A stretch of 64,000 bases of DNA. Source: Larix kaempferi. Its lineage: Eukaryota; Streptophyta; Pinopsida; Pinales; Pinaceae. The translations under genes were made by a program, and so were the position numbers. This document shows, piece by piece, positions 10,195-20,527 of the stretch. The notes under the pieces were generated by a model. The model was given only the letters and a program-made list of their open reading frames with translations. It was not told the DNA's origin and searched no databases. Every line of letters begins with the position of its first letter. Position 1 is the stretch's first letter. The stretch spans positions 23,208,501-23,272,500 of the forward strand of contig BSBM01000753.1 of assembly GCA_027924585.1 (NCBI GenBank), read 5' to 3'.

Positions 10195-10612
10195 GTATTT
10201 TGATTGTCATTTCTTGCATATTTGTTTGTTTAAATAATATTGTTCAGTGATGTATATGCTTATGTTCCTAGACTTAGGGTGTGTATTATGCATATTAGAA
10301 TAATTGCATTAATCAACAGTATACTACTAATTTGCATATGATGGGTAAGTGGCCTATGGAACTGTACAACATTCCATTGCTACTTATCTAGAATGAAACC
10401 TTTTTGCTGACATATTGGGAGTTGTGCACACTCTTAACAATGTTCTGGTAGAGATTGGAAGGCATCTAGAAAGTTACAGGATATGGATAAATGTGGTATT
10501 GAAGCATTGGCTAAAATAATTGCATGACTGTATGACATATTTCTTTATGTGTAAGAATTTGTTCTGAAAACTATGAGACGTTTCTAATCATGCAATTTAA
10601 CTTGTTTTGTAG
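10195..10612 (+). other. Intron-like segment between integrase and reverse transcriptase, element 1
   Basis: The segment starts GTATTT and ends TTGTTTTGTAG, with a TTCTAAT branch-like motif about 25 bases before the AG. It has no coding frame. Element 2 has a homologous 386-bp segment at 53072-53457 with the same borders. Splicing is inferred, not shown. Confidence 0.45.
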
Positions 10613-10678
10613 GAAAGATCATATACCATCACCTACAAAAGAAGGACTACAACATTTGTTCGAAAACAAAGTTATCTA

Positions 10679-13273
10679 TTGAAGATATTGAAGATGTTAA
10701 AGTTCCCAGGATTCGGGAAGAATGCCATGATCGAGGAGTACCATTCGATCATGAAGAATGATATTTGGGATGCGGTCCCAAGACCTGAAGGGAAGTCTGT
10801 TGTGACTTCCAAATGGATCTATAAGATCAAGCATGCTGCAGGTGGCAGCATAGAGACTTTTGCTCGTATAGCTAGATCCACTTCCATCAGATCAGTACTT
10901 GCTCTGGCTGCAATGATGAAATGGAAGATACACCAGATGGATGTCAAGACAGCTTTCTTGAATGGTGTAGTTGAAGAGAAAGTGTATGTGGAGCAGCCAC
11001 TCGGGTTTGAAACACATGACCGAGAGTCACATGTGTGCAAACTGAAGAAAGCCCTGTATGGTTTGAAATAGGAAACCAAGACCTGGTATGGTAGGATAGA
11101 TGGCTTTCTATCCAGTTTGGGCTTTACCAAGAGTAAAGCGGATTCCAACCTTTACTACAAGGTTGAGGAAGGCAATCCAGTGATACTACTTTTGTATGTG
11201 GATGACCTGTTTGTTACAGGTGAGAATAGATTGATTTTCGACACGCAGTGGAAGCTTGCTGCCAAGTTCGAGATGAAGAATGCCATGATCGAGGAGTACC
11301 ATTCGATCATGAAGAATGATATTTGGGATGCGGTCCCAAGACCTGAAGGGAAGTCTGTTGTGACTTCCAAATGGATCTATAAGATCAAGCATGCTGCAGG
11401 TGGCAGCATAGAGACTTTTGCTCGTATAGCTAGATCCACTTCCATCAAATCAGTACTTGCTCTGGCTGCAATGATGAAATGGAAGATACACCAGATGGAT
11501 GTCAAGACAGCTTTCTTGAATGGTGTAGTTGAAGAGAAAGTGTATGTGGAGCAGCCACTCGGGTTTGAGACACATGACCGAGAGTCACATGTGTGCAAAC
11601 TGAAGAAAGCCCTGTATGGTTTGAAATAGGAAACCAAGACCTGGTATGGTAGGATAGATGGCTTTCTATCCAGTTTGGGCTTTACCAAGAGTAAAGCGGA
11701 TTCCAACCTTTACTACAAGGTTGAGGAAGGCAATCCAGTGATACTACTTTTGTATGTGGATGATCTGTTTGTTACAGGTGAGAATAGATTGATTTTCGAC
11801 ACGCAGTGGAAGCTTGCTGCCAAGTTTGAGATGAAGAATGCCATGATCGAGGAGTACCATTCGATCATGAAGAATGATATTTGGGATGCGGTCCCAAGAC
11901 CTGAAGGGAAGTCTGTTGTGACTTCCAAATGGATCTATAAGATCAAGCATGCTGCAGGTGGCAGCATAGAGACTTTTGCTCGTATAGCTAGATCCTCTTC
12001 CATCAGATCAATACTTGCTCTGGCTGCAATGATGAAATGGAAGATACACTAGATGGATTTCAAGATAGCTTTCTTGAATGGTGTAGCTGAAGAGAAAGTG
12101 CATGTGGAGCATGCACTCAGGTTTGAGACACATGACCGAGAGTCACATGTGTGCAAACTGAAGAAAGCCCTGTATGGTTTGAAATAGGAAACCAGGACCT
12201 GGTATGGTAGGATAGATGGATTTCTATCCAGTTTGGGCTTTACCAAGAGTAAAGCGGATTCCAACCTTTACTACAAGGTTGAGGAAGGCAATCCAGTGAT
12301 ACTACTTTTGTATGTGGATGACCTGTTTGTTACAGGTGAGGATAGATTGATTGTCGACACGCAGCGGAAGCTTGCTGCCAAGTTCGAGATGAAGAACTTG
12401 GAGATGATGCACTACTTTCTAGGCATGGAGGTGTGGTTAAGTGCAGATGTAATCTTCCTTGGACAAGGGAAGTATGCAGTAGAGATCCTGAAGAGGTTCG
12501 GGATGATGGACTGCAAAGACATGGCCACACCTATGGCATCGAACCTGAAGCTTCTATGTGATGCTTCATCTAAACTGGTTGATGCCACTATGTATCGTCA
12601 GATGATTGGGTCCTTGATGTACCTGACGAACATGAGACCAGAGTTTTTCTTTGCGGTGAACACATTGAGCCAGTTCCTAACAAATCTGAGGAGTGTTCAC
12701 CTGGTTGCTATAAAGCATATTCTGAGGTACCTGAAGGGTACAGTTGATTATGGGCTCAAGTATGATGTGAATCAAAAGTTTAACCTGCAGGGTTATGTTG
12801 ATTCAGATTGGGCAAGCAGTGTTGCAGATAGGAAGAGCACTTCTAGGTGCTACTTCAGTGTGGGATCAAGTGTGATCTCTTGGTTTAGCAGGAAGCAGTC
12901 CTGCGTAGCACTGAGTATAGCTAAAGTAGAGTATGTTGCAGCTTGTTCAGCTAGTTGTGAGGCAGTATGGCTTCAGAAGCTACTGTCTGAGTTATTTGAT
13001 CTCCCGCTGGAGGCTGCTAGTATCTTTTGTGACAACCAGAGTTGTGTGAAATTGTCTAAGAATCTGGTGTTCCACGATAGGTCAAAACACATTGAGATCA
13101 AATATCACTATATCAGGGATATGGTGTAGAGAGGAGCAGTGAAGCCCCTGTATGTTGCGAGAGATGAGCAGGTTACAAGTGTGCTGACGAAGCCACTAGC
13201 CAGAGTGAAGTTCGAGTACTTGAGAGAGAGGCTTGGTGTTCTTCAGATTGATGACACTTCAAGGAAGAAGTGA
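10679..13273 (+). pseudogene. Copia reverse transcriptase-RNase H with triplicated RT segment, element 1
   Basis: The frame carries three consecutive copies of a 186-codon RT segment (10721-12394), each with the catalytic YVDD, then one RT end and RNase H (to a stop at 13273). Each RT copy reads [29 protein letters not shown] and YVDDLF. All three lack the 20 or so residues around ARFVARGF that element 2 keeps, and all have a TAG after KALYGLK, so this damage came before the triplication. RNase H shows the D.DWA, SRKQSCVALSIAK.EY and CDNQS motifs. A TAG at 13127 interrupts the last 48 codons. The protein cannot be functional as written. Confidence 0.9.
10721..12394 (+). repeat. In-frame tandem triplication, unit 558 bp
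   Basis: Units start at 10721, 11279 and 11837, and the fourth start would fall at 12395, so the period is exactly 558 bp (186 codons). The hexamer GAAGAA stands at both ends of the original segment (10717-10722 and 12391-12396) and so marks the junction. Units 1 and 2 differ at about 4 sites; unit 3 differs from them at about 15. Confidence 0.95.
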
Positions 13274-13399
13274 TGGACACATTTGCAGGATCCATTCCAA
13301 GCTTGGTGAGAGGTGGATCCTTCCCATGGCTGTGGATGTAAGTGTTGGATGATGAGCATCAGGACAATGCTCCAGTTACTGCTCTGTATATGCATCAGG

Positions 13400-13920
13400 T
13401 AGATGTTGGAGATGATCAGTTGGATCATTTATATGTATATGTATGTACGCATCATGTTGGATGCTGGATATGATCAGTTGGATCATTTATATATATGTAT
13501 GTACGCATCATGTTGGGTGTTGGATATGATAAGTTGGATCATGGGTATGTATCTATAGATGTATCAGGTGGATACACTGTATGATCAAGTAGATCATGTA
13601 TGTTGATATGTATCAGGTATGATCAGGTGGATCATGTATTTGTATATGTATCAGGTGGATACATTGTATGATCAGGTAGATCATGTATGATGATATGTAT
13701 CAGGCAGATACTATGTATGCATCAGGTGGATGCATTGTATGATCAGGATGATCATGGATGACGAGCTTTAGGATGTTGCTCCAGGTATGCATCAGGATGA
13801 TGCAGTGATGAGTATCAGGACGATACTCTAGATGATATGCATCAGGATGATGCTATGATGATGATCAGGATGATCATATGTATCAGGTGGATACATTACA
13901 TAATTAGTTGGATTATGTGT
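13400..13920. repeat. Degenerate ATCAGG/GGATCAT repeat array, element 1 only
   Basis: Dozens of imperfect TATGTATCAGGTGGATAC and TGATCAGGTGGATCAT units follow RNase H. Some are in longer repeats of about 60 bp near 13395-13530. Element 2 lacks this block: there the 56-bp array lies close to the end of RNase H. Confidence 0.75.
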
Positions 13921-13939
13921 GATGAGTTCCGAAGACACA

Positions 13940-14290
13940 GATGCACATGAGCTTTTCGGACATGGTTGTAGATGTGTTCTCCCATGGTCGCGATGTAATT
14001 GCTGGGATTTTTCGACATGGTGGAAGACGTGTTCTCCCATGGTCGTGATGTAATTTCTAGGGCCATTCGAGAATGGTTGTAGATGTGTTCTGCCATGGCT
14101 GCGATATAAGTGCTGGGGCCATTTGAGCATGGTTGTAGATGTGTTCTCCCATGGCTGCAATATAAGTGTTGTGCCATTCCGACATGGTGGTAGGTTGGTC
14201 CTCCCATGGTCATTGATGTAAGTGCTGTGAGCCTTTCACGGATGGTTGTATGTTGGTCCTCCCATGCCGGTGAGTGTAAGTACTGTGTGT
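13940..14290. repeat. 56-bp tandem repeat in the 3' region of element 1
   Basis: Six units with the core TTCTCCCATGG have that core at 13981, 14036, 14092, 14148, 14203 and 14261 (spacing 55-58 bp). The homologous array in element 2 is at 51065-51440. Because 56 is not a multiple of three, the same repeat is read in three frames, giving the antisense open frames 13828-14160 and 13896-14399. Confidence 0.9.
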
Positions 14291-14677
14291 GTGCATCTAG
14301 GTTGTGATTCGTGATACTTTGTGGTCGTGGACAGGTTGTGCAGTAGCATGCAAAAGGTCCTGGGAGATCCGATAGGTTGAGTTGTTTGCTCGTAATCATT
14401 TTTGGGATTCTCTTTCAAGGTTTTGTGATGCACGTAATAAGTCCTGAGGATTCCACAATATGGCCAGTGATGATGAAGACCTGCAGGTGGTGGGCCTACA
14501 TCTAGTATGAAAAAGGACTGGCTCTGTAGAACTTCCTGTGACGAGTAGATTCAGAGATTGATTGAGATAGTAGCAGCAGTGACGATGACGATGACTCGAT
14601 GACGATTATCCAGTGACAATGATCCACAGAAGAAGACTTGTGCTAGAAGACCTATGTCGAGAAATACATTCCTAGTT

Positions 14678-14686
14678 AAGAGGGAG
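14678..14686 (+). other. Polypurine tract, copia element 1
   Basis: AAGAGGGAG directly precedes the 3' LTR. The same tract stands in element 2. Confidence 0.85.
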
Positions 14687-15375
14687 TGTTGATGTATATG
14701 TAACTTCAGAATGTATTTCATATATGTATATTGTACTTTTATAGAGATGGTATTATTTCTCTATACGGAAGTGTTTGTATTCCTATAGAGATTTTATTAT
14801 TCCTCTATACGGAAGTGTCGTCATTTATATTGTAAGTGTCGTAACTTATACTTGATGGGTTATTAGACCACCTTGTTGGGGTCGGCCCTGTATAAGTCAT
14901 GTGGTTCGAAGGGTTATTAGACCACCCTATTGGGGGTCGGCCATGTGGGTCAAAGGGTTATTAGACCACCCTATTGGGTGTCGGCCCAGTCATCTTTGTG
15001 TTATGTGGTTAAGTTGAGGCCGACCTAGTAAAGGTTATTAGGCAAGTCAAGTCAAGTATAAATAGAGTGCGGGAGGCACTCTATTTCATCATTTTATTCT
15101 CTCACACACTTTTTGGAGAGTGGCGCACTTGTGGAGGAGGAGAAGATACTTCTAGGAGATGTCTATCTCTTATGCTGGGGTTGTATCATTGCTCTATCTA
15201 TCTCTGAGGAAGTTATTGGGGTTTTTCACCTTTATGGTTTTCCCCAAGTAAACTCTATGTCTCTTGTGTGCTTGCATTATTGTGTCCATGATTGATATGC
15301 TGTAGATATGATGTACATGTTGTTCTCTCAGTTAAGATCCTAGATCAGATTGAAGTAAATTCTGAAAAATTAACA
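14687..15375 (+). repeat. Copia element 1, 3' LTR
   Basis: It is the same length as the 5' LTR (689 bp) and ends TTAACA before the GTACA duplication. TATA and dyad are at 15057-15086. Confidence 0.95.
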
Positions 15376-16125
15376 GTACATTGCAGTTTCGTGAAGGAAG
15401 TCTGGATGGAATTGCGCAACAGGGTTTTTATTCTTGGCACTTGGAAAGGGAACAACTTGAGTGAATGTCTATATAATTAGCTTCGACAATGCGGCAAGCT
15501 TTTTCCTATGTTCTTCATAGATGGTATTTAGAGAACAAGGAATGATGGGATCTTCAATAACATAACCCCACTAGTCTCATCCACTTGCAAAAGGATTTTG
15601 TTACATTGGAAGGACTTCCCAGAGGCTGGGTTCAAGATGAAATTTAGACTGGTTTCCTTTCCGAGGATGGAGAAAGAGGTTATATATGGTTTTTTTTACA
15701 GATCTTCTAAGATGGTTTTGTGTGGAATGGGTGTTGTTTTTTATCTCCGAAAGGATCACATCATTCATATGGAGGTGGGGATTGGCACAGGGGACTATCT
15801 CAAAGCTGAGCTACTGGCTCTGTGTTGTTTGCTTTGGTTTTCTTGCAGGAGGGTTTATATCTCCTCGTCCATCTATGGAGATTCTCAAGTGGTAACCAAA
15901 TGGTTCAATGGTCTACATCCAATCAGAGTGATTTTGTTGGAGCCATGGGAAAATGATATCATCATATTAAAGAAAACCTTTGCTCATATTTGATGCACTC
16001 ACATTTATTGTGAAGCAAACATGGAAGCTGATTGCCTTTCTAAGAAAGTTGTCGGGCCTATGGATGGGCTTCTCCATTATGTTGAATCTATGGACAATAG
16101 GGTAGTAGACGAAGGCTCTATCTGA
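15376..16125 (+). pseudogene. LINE RNase H-like domain, right part
   Basis: This is the continuation of the LINE frame interrupted at 7144. It reads HCSFVKEVW and then, further on, the plant LINE RNase H-type domain: GMGVVF, a KAELLAL helix, YGDSQVV and the closing EANMEADCLSKK motif before a TGA at 16123-16125. Stops at about 15478, 15530 and 15991 interrupt the frame, and the DGA motif expected at the domain start is not seen. About 260 bp of 3' untranslated sequence, ending near 16390 in a T- and A-rich stretch, probably closes the LINE. Confidence 0.75.
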
Positions 16126-16389
16126 GCGTTCTAAAGTTTGGGGAGTGCTTTTCTATTTTAGTGTCTCTTCTCTTTTTTGTCACAATTCCGAGATAGTTGG
16201 TCAAAGCGTTAATAGTTACAAGCTTATGGGTTTTAAGCAGTTTGGTTTTTTGTAATATTGTACCAGACGATCATTCTATGATAGGCTAAGCCATTAGCCC
16301 CATGTAGAGCAATACTGTGCATTCGAACAAGTTATGAATCTCTGATGTAACTTTGATTTTATTACTTAAAATATCAAGTTATGTTTTTT

Positions 16390-19300
16390 CTTTATGAAAA
16401 AAGAAAATATAGTCGAACTAAGAACTCTAAAATCAATTTACTCAACCAAGATTATAAATGAAGATTATTTCATAAAACTCATAAACCTTACTGTAAGCAA
16501 TGGCAAGTCAGTAAAGAAAGCATAACTACACTTAATTGCACTCAAAAGTGACTAGAACCCATCATAACCATGGGAATTCTATTTTATTTTTATTTTTCCA
16601 AACATAACATTAAAATGAGATGTTTAATTTTACTACTTCCAAACACTTAAATAACCCATTTGAAAATAAACACACAATAAGTTATTCCAAATATTAAAGT
16701 ACAAATTATCAAAAAACAAATGAAAAATGATTTTACATTTTTCAGTATAGTGAATTACTATCAAAGGGTTTTCCAAGTTTTTGATGGGGCTTTATGTCCC
16801 TTTATCTTATCTTTTCTTCGGACATGAGCAATCTAAATTAACAATAACATTTGTTGTGGCAATTGTTAAGTTAAAATATTCACGTATCAATAACTATGCC
16901 GATGGTGTAGGAGGTTTCCACATTTCTTTAAGCAATTTACTAAAGATTTGTTTCTTTAGTTATTACTAAAGATTTTTGTGTTTGGTCATTAGAAAACAAA
17001 CACTAAAAACAAGAACTTGCTCATTTTCAACTCTTCTGGGTTAAATTATATTTCATGATCCCAACTCAATAAAACTCATCCTATCATTTCATAACTATTT
17101 ATATGTGTTAATCCAGAACAAATATATCTATCTATACAATTTTCTTATCAAAATATTTAGGTGTGGAGCTCTATATCAAGAAAAAATAAATTTGTTACTA
17201 CAAGGAAATATAAATTTGTGAAAGTCTTGGATTTTTATTTATATTTAGTTTGTCATATCTGAGTAGACTCATTGAGTAAATGGAGATAGATTTCACCTTC
17301 AAGTTTTTAGTGTTGGCATGCCCCCTCCGTCATTTCAACTTAAGGGAGGGAACATGAACTAAATATAGGCTTTCAAATTTAGCCCCATCATTAATTTACG
17401 AATTCATAACAAATGAAACATGTGTGAAGATGCATAATCCAAATAAACACAATGGAATAAACTTTACTACACGCATATATCATGCAATTACCAACATAAT
17501 TATAACATGCATCAATTAAATACATTGCATAATTAAATACAAGAGAATACTTATCTTGAAATGAAGTTGCCCTTAGCAACTGGCCAAGCAAGTGCAACAT
17601 TCCACCCAACCATAGGCCAGTTGTGCTCATCAATCTCTCGACACAGTTGTCACCTATGAGATGGGCATGATTTCCACAAGGAGAAGGAAACAATAAACTC
17701 CCACATAGCCAAGTATATACCACATCTCAGTAAAGCCAGTCCACGGCTGGGTTTATAAGGTTGTCAAGGAACTAGAAAGAAAGGAATTGCTAAACTAGTG
17801 AGCTCAACTGCAAAGCTATTAGTACCTATAAAATATTTAGCTAGCTTGACACCCACAATACCTACACACCCAAAACCATGAAGGTAACCCCTTCACTACT
17901 CTACAGTCCCTCGGGCCAGGCCTTCCCTTCTTGTGCTATTCAAGGTGTGCATAGCCAAATCCCTATCATCCTCAATGACATTACACCCTTCACTAGGTTT
18001 ATCTAGCCAATTCCAAATCCTTGTCTACTCCTCGTTGCGTACACCCAAGTTCAAGCCAAAACAAGGGATGCACATAACCCAAACCATAGAAATCTCCCAC
18101 ACACACAGCAAGACACAATTGTTGGGAATAACAAAACATTTTAGATGTGGGATTCACAAAATACGATTTCCATGAGTGTTCCAAATCGTGGGTACACCAA
18201 AATAATTTTTTGAGAAGAGAAACAACAACTGGAAGTTACAATTCGAATTCCCAATAGGTACAAAAGCAATTGAATAGAAAAAAACGGATCTCATAGAACC
18301 CCAATTCGATTTCCCTTCTTCCCCACCATTCTGAAACACCAAAAACAACTTTCCCATCTAGAAAATGGAGCAAAAAATTGTAAATTTGAGGAGGGAAATG
18401 ACCAACAAGCAATAGGGATGTGTGGGAGCAAAAGTCATCGGTGAATAATGGAATGGAAGCAATTTCATCGGTCTTTTCTTGCCGAGGAAGAGAAACATGA
18501 TTTTCCAAAATGGTGGCTTTTCCATACATGAAATTGGACAACCATACTCTCCATTTCTCAAAACAATTACTACTTCAACTACCTCTTTGAAGAATTAAGT
18601 GATTGGGTGCATAAGTCAACATGGGTAGTTGATGGTTCATGGGTTCTCTCGTTGACACTTGGCTTAACATTATTGACTTCAAGGGTTTTTGAATATTTTT
18701 CCTCCCTAAAAGTCATGCATCCATATTCATATTGCATGACATAGTTAGTTGTGAGTATTTTTTATCAAAATATATATTTACATCATATTTACGATCTCCA
18801 TCGTGCGAGGCTAGATTTCCATCGTGCCAGGCTAGCGCGATCCACATGCATCAATTTTTTTAATTGCTAATACAAAAACAATAAATCGATGTCGAGATCT
18901 TGACCTTGAGCTCCTCACCATGATTTTATAACAATATTACATCATTTATATGATTAATGCAATGGGGCAAAAATCAAGGTATTACAAGTGTGAACATTTG
19001 TAAATTTTAAAAGTGTGGTATGAATGATAGATTCAATTGATTTTTTGTTTTTTTTTTTAACACATTTTAAGCAATGGTTCAAATGATTTTTGCCATTTTT
19101 CTTAGGAATTTTTTTGGTGTAAAAGTATTTTGTATATTGAGAATGTTTTGAAAAATCTTAAACCAACAAAAAAATTATATAAGCTTTTAAACAAAGAAGG
19201 CTTTAAATTAACCTTTATTGAAAACATAATGTTTAAGGTTACGGTGAAAGTTTATTGTATTATTATTATTATTCATACTATATGTGAATATGAAAAGTCA

Positions 19301-19420
19301 TAATGAAGTTTAAGAGACTAATTGAAAGGTGAAAACAAGGATTATGTCTTTCATATATTTATTTATATGTGTATTATATTAATAAAAAAGAAAATCCCTT
19401 GTTTATTTATTTTTATACCG
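16390..19420. other. AT-rich spacer without recognised genes
   Basis: No coding region or RNA gene is supported. On the minus strand a TGTAATACC-like sequence starting at 18986 resembles an LTR end, and GGAGGGGGCATGCCAACAC (minus strand, about 17312-17330) resembles a polypurine tract plus LTR start. Neither could be paired with a second end. A small two-copy repeat (TTTCCATCGTGC) is near 18797-18830. Confidence 0.4.
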
Positions 19421-19422
19421 TT

Positions 19423-19704
19423 CTAACGATAGTAATTATTTTCTTCACATTTGTGGAATAAAGATTGATCTCCAGAACTCATAAATTCGTGTAGATTCTT
19501 TGCAGCCTGTTTATAAATTCGTGTAGATTCTTTGCAGTCGGTTTTATTGCGGGTTCTTATTTGCAGATTTTTATTCATGACAGATAACGGGGTGAGATGA
19601 GGACGGCCTTCGGGTCTTCTATTCAAGAATGATACCGTATTAGAACCGGTGCCCAATTCAACAACAACAGTAGCAGCAGGATACATATAGCTTTTGTATT
19701 CCAT
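19423..19704 (-). other. Unassigned 93-codon open frame
   Basis: The frame starts MEYKSYMYPAA and contains a Gly/Arg/Pro segment (RRPEGRPHLTPL). Its end covers a two-copy 32-bp DNA repeat (19481 and 19513). No family is recognised. It may be chance, or a first exon; there is no supporting neighbour. Confidence 0.15.
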
Positions 19705-20480
19705 TTGTATTTGAAAAATTCAATCAATAGTTTATTGTCGAGAGTACTCGAGAGTCGAGACCCTTGGACTTCTCTCTTAAGAAAATGCCAGTCTAACTAT
19801 TTGTGAAGGTCAAGATTTGAAGTAAATTTCTTAAAAATAATTTAGTCTATGGTAAATGCATAGATGGAAAGGAAACTAATAAAAAATTAGAGTATGAGGT
19901 TATTCAAATCATCTGATATCATGTATTTTTCGACTCTTTTGAAATCCAACTTTAAACTAGAAAATTGTTATGTGAAAGACATTAATGTACTTTAAAATTA
20001 CAACTTATATTTGGGGAAATCGATAAGATTTAATTCATAATGAGATAGATTGCAATTATCTTTTCCTGACCTACAGCTACGTAGAACAATTATTATGCAC
20101 TCTGCAAGCAGCAATAATTTGATAGTAGTTATGTCATGATATTGTAATGTATTTAATAATATTTGAGTATTTAATAATATTTGAGGATATGTCAATGATA
20201 TATTGCATTTAATAACCGTTGATGTATGTCTATCCCGTGTTATATTATCTACGTAGCTGAATAAAGATAAAACATCTAATCGGCCATGAATATTCTCTTT
20301 CAGCTATTTTTTGAAATCTGACAATTGACATGATATATGATATTAAATGCTACATTACTCAGCTGAATAAAGACGACAAGTACAGGGGAGTTAAGATAAT
20401 TAAAACATCGCATCACCTAACATATAATACGTTCTTCCGCTATCCTGGTTCTTCGCTTTGGTTTCCAGTAAAACCAGGGC
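19705..20480. other. Spacer downstream of the methylesterase gene
   Basis: AT-rich, with a short repeat (GAGTATTTAATAATATT-like, about 20150-20185). No gene seen. Confidence 0.35.
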
Positions 20481-20483
20481 ATA

Positions 20484-20489
20484 TTTATT
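20484..20489 (-). terminator. Poly(A) signal candidate of the methylesterase gene
   Basis: AATAAA on the minus strand lies about 40 bp past the stop codon at 20528. It matches the consensus exactly, but this hexamer is common in AT-rich DNA. Confidence 0.45.
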
Positions 20490-20527
20490 TAAGTATCGGA
20501 AACCAGAGCATAGTCTTTGGAATATCT

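Larger units (their letters stand above)
7145..15375 (+). mobile_element. Copia element 1, full length with both LTRs, defective
   Basis: Two 689-bp LTRs (7145-7833 and 14687-15375) bound an 8231-bp element. GTACA (7140-7144 and 15376-15380) is a perfect 5-bp target duplication inside LINE coding sequence. Order: LTR, primer-binding site, leader with antisense frame, gag scrap, non-coding stretch, integrase scrap, intron-like segment, triplicated reverse transcriptase, RNase H, repeat-rich 3' region, polypurine tract, LTR. Hand comparison of the LTRs gives about 31 differences in 689 (about 95.5% identity). Most of gag, the protease and most of integrase are missing. Any movement after this damage would have needed proteins supplied by another copy. 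It is the same family as element 2 at 49987-56569. Confidence 0.95.

Noticed and set aside
13828-14399. Antisense frames of 110 and 167 codons
   Set aside because: Same cause: read-through of the homologous 56-bp array in element 1.
17314-18986. Possible retroelement bounded by AGTGT target duplications (17309-17313 and 18987-18991)
   Set aside because: A 5-bp match over this distance is expected by chance, and the two ends do not form matching inverted termini.
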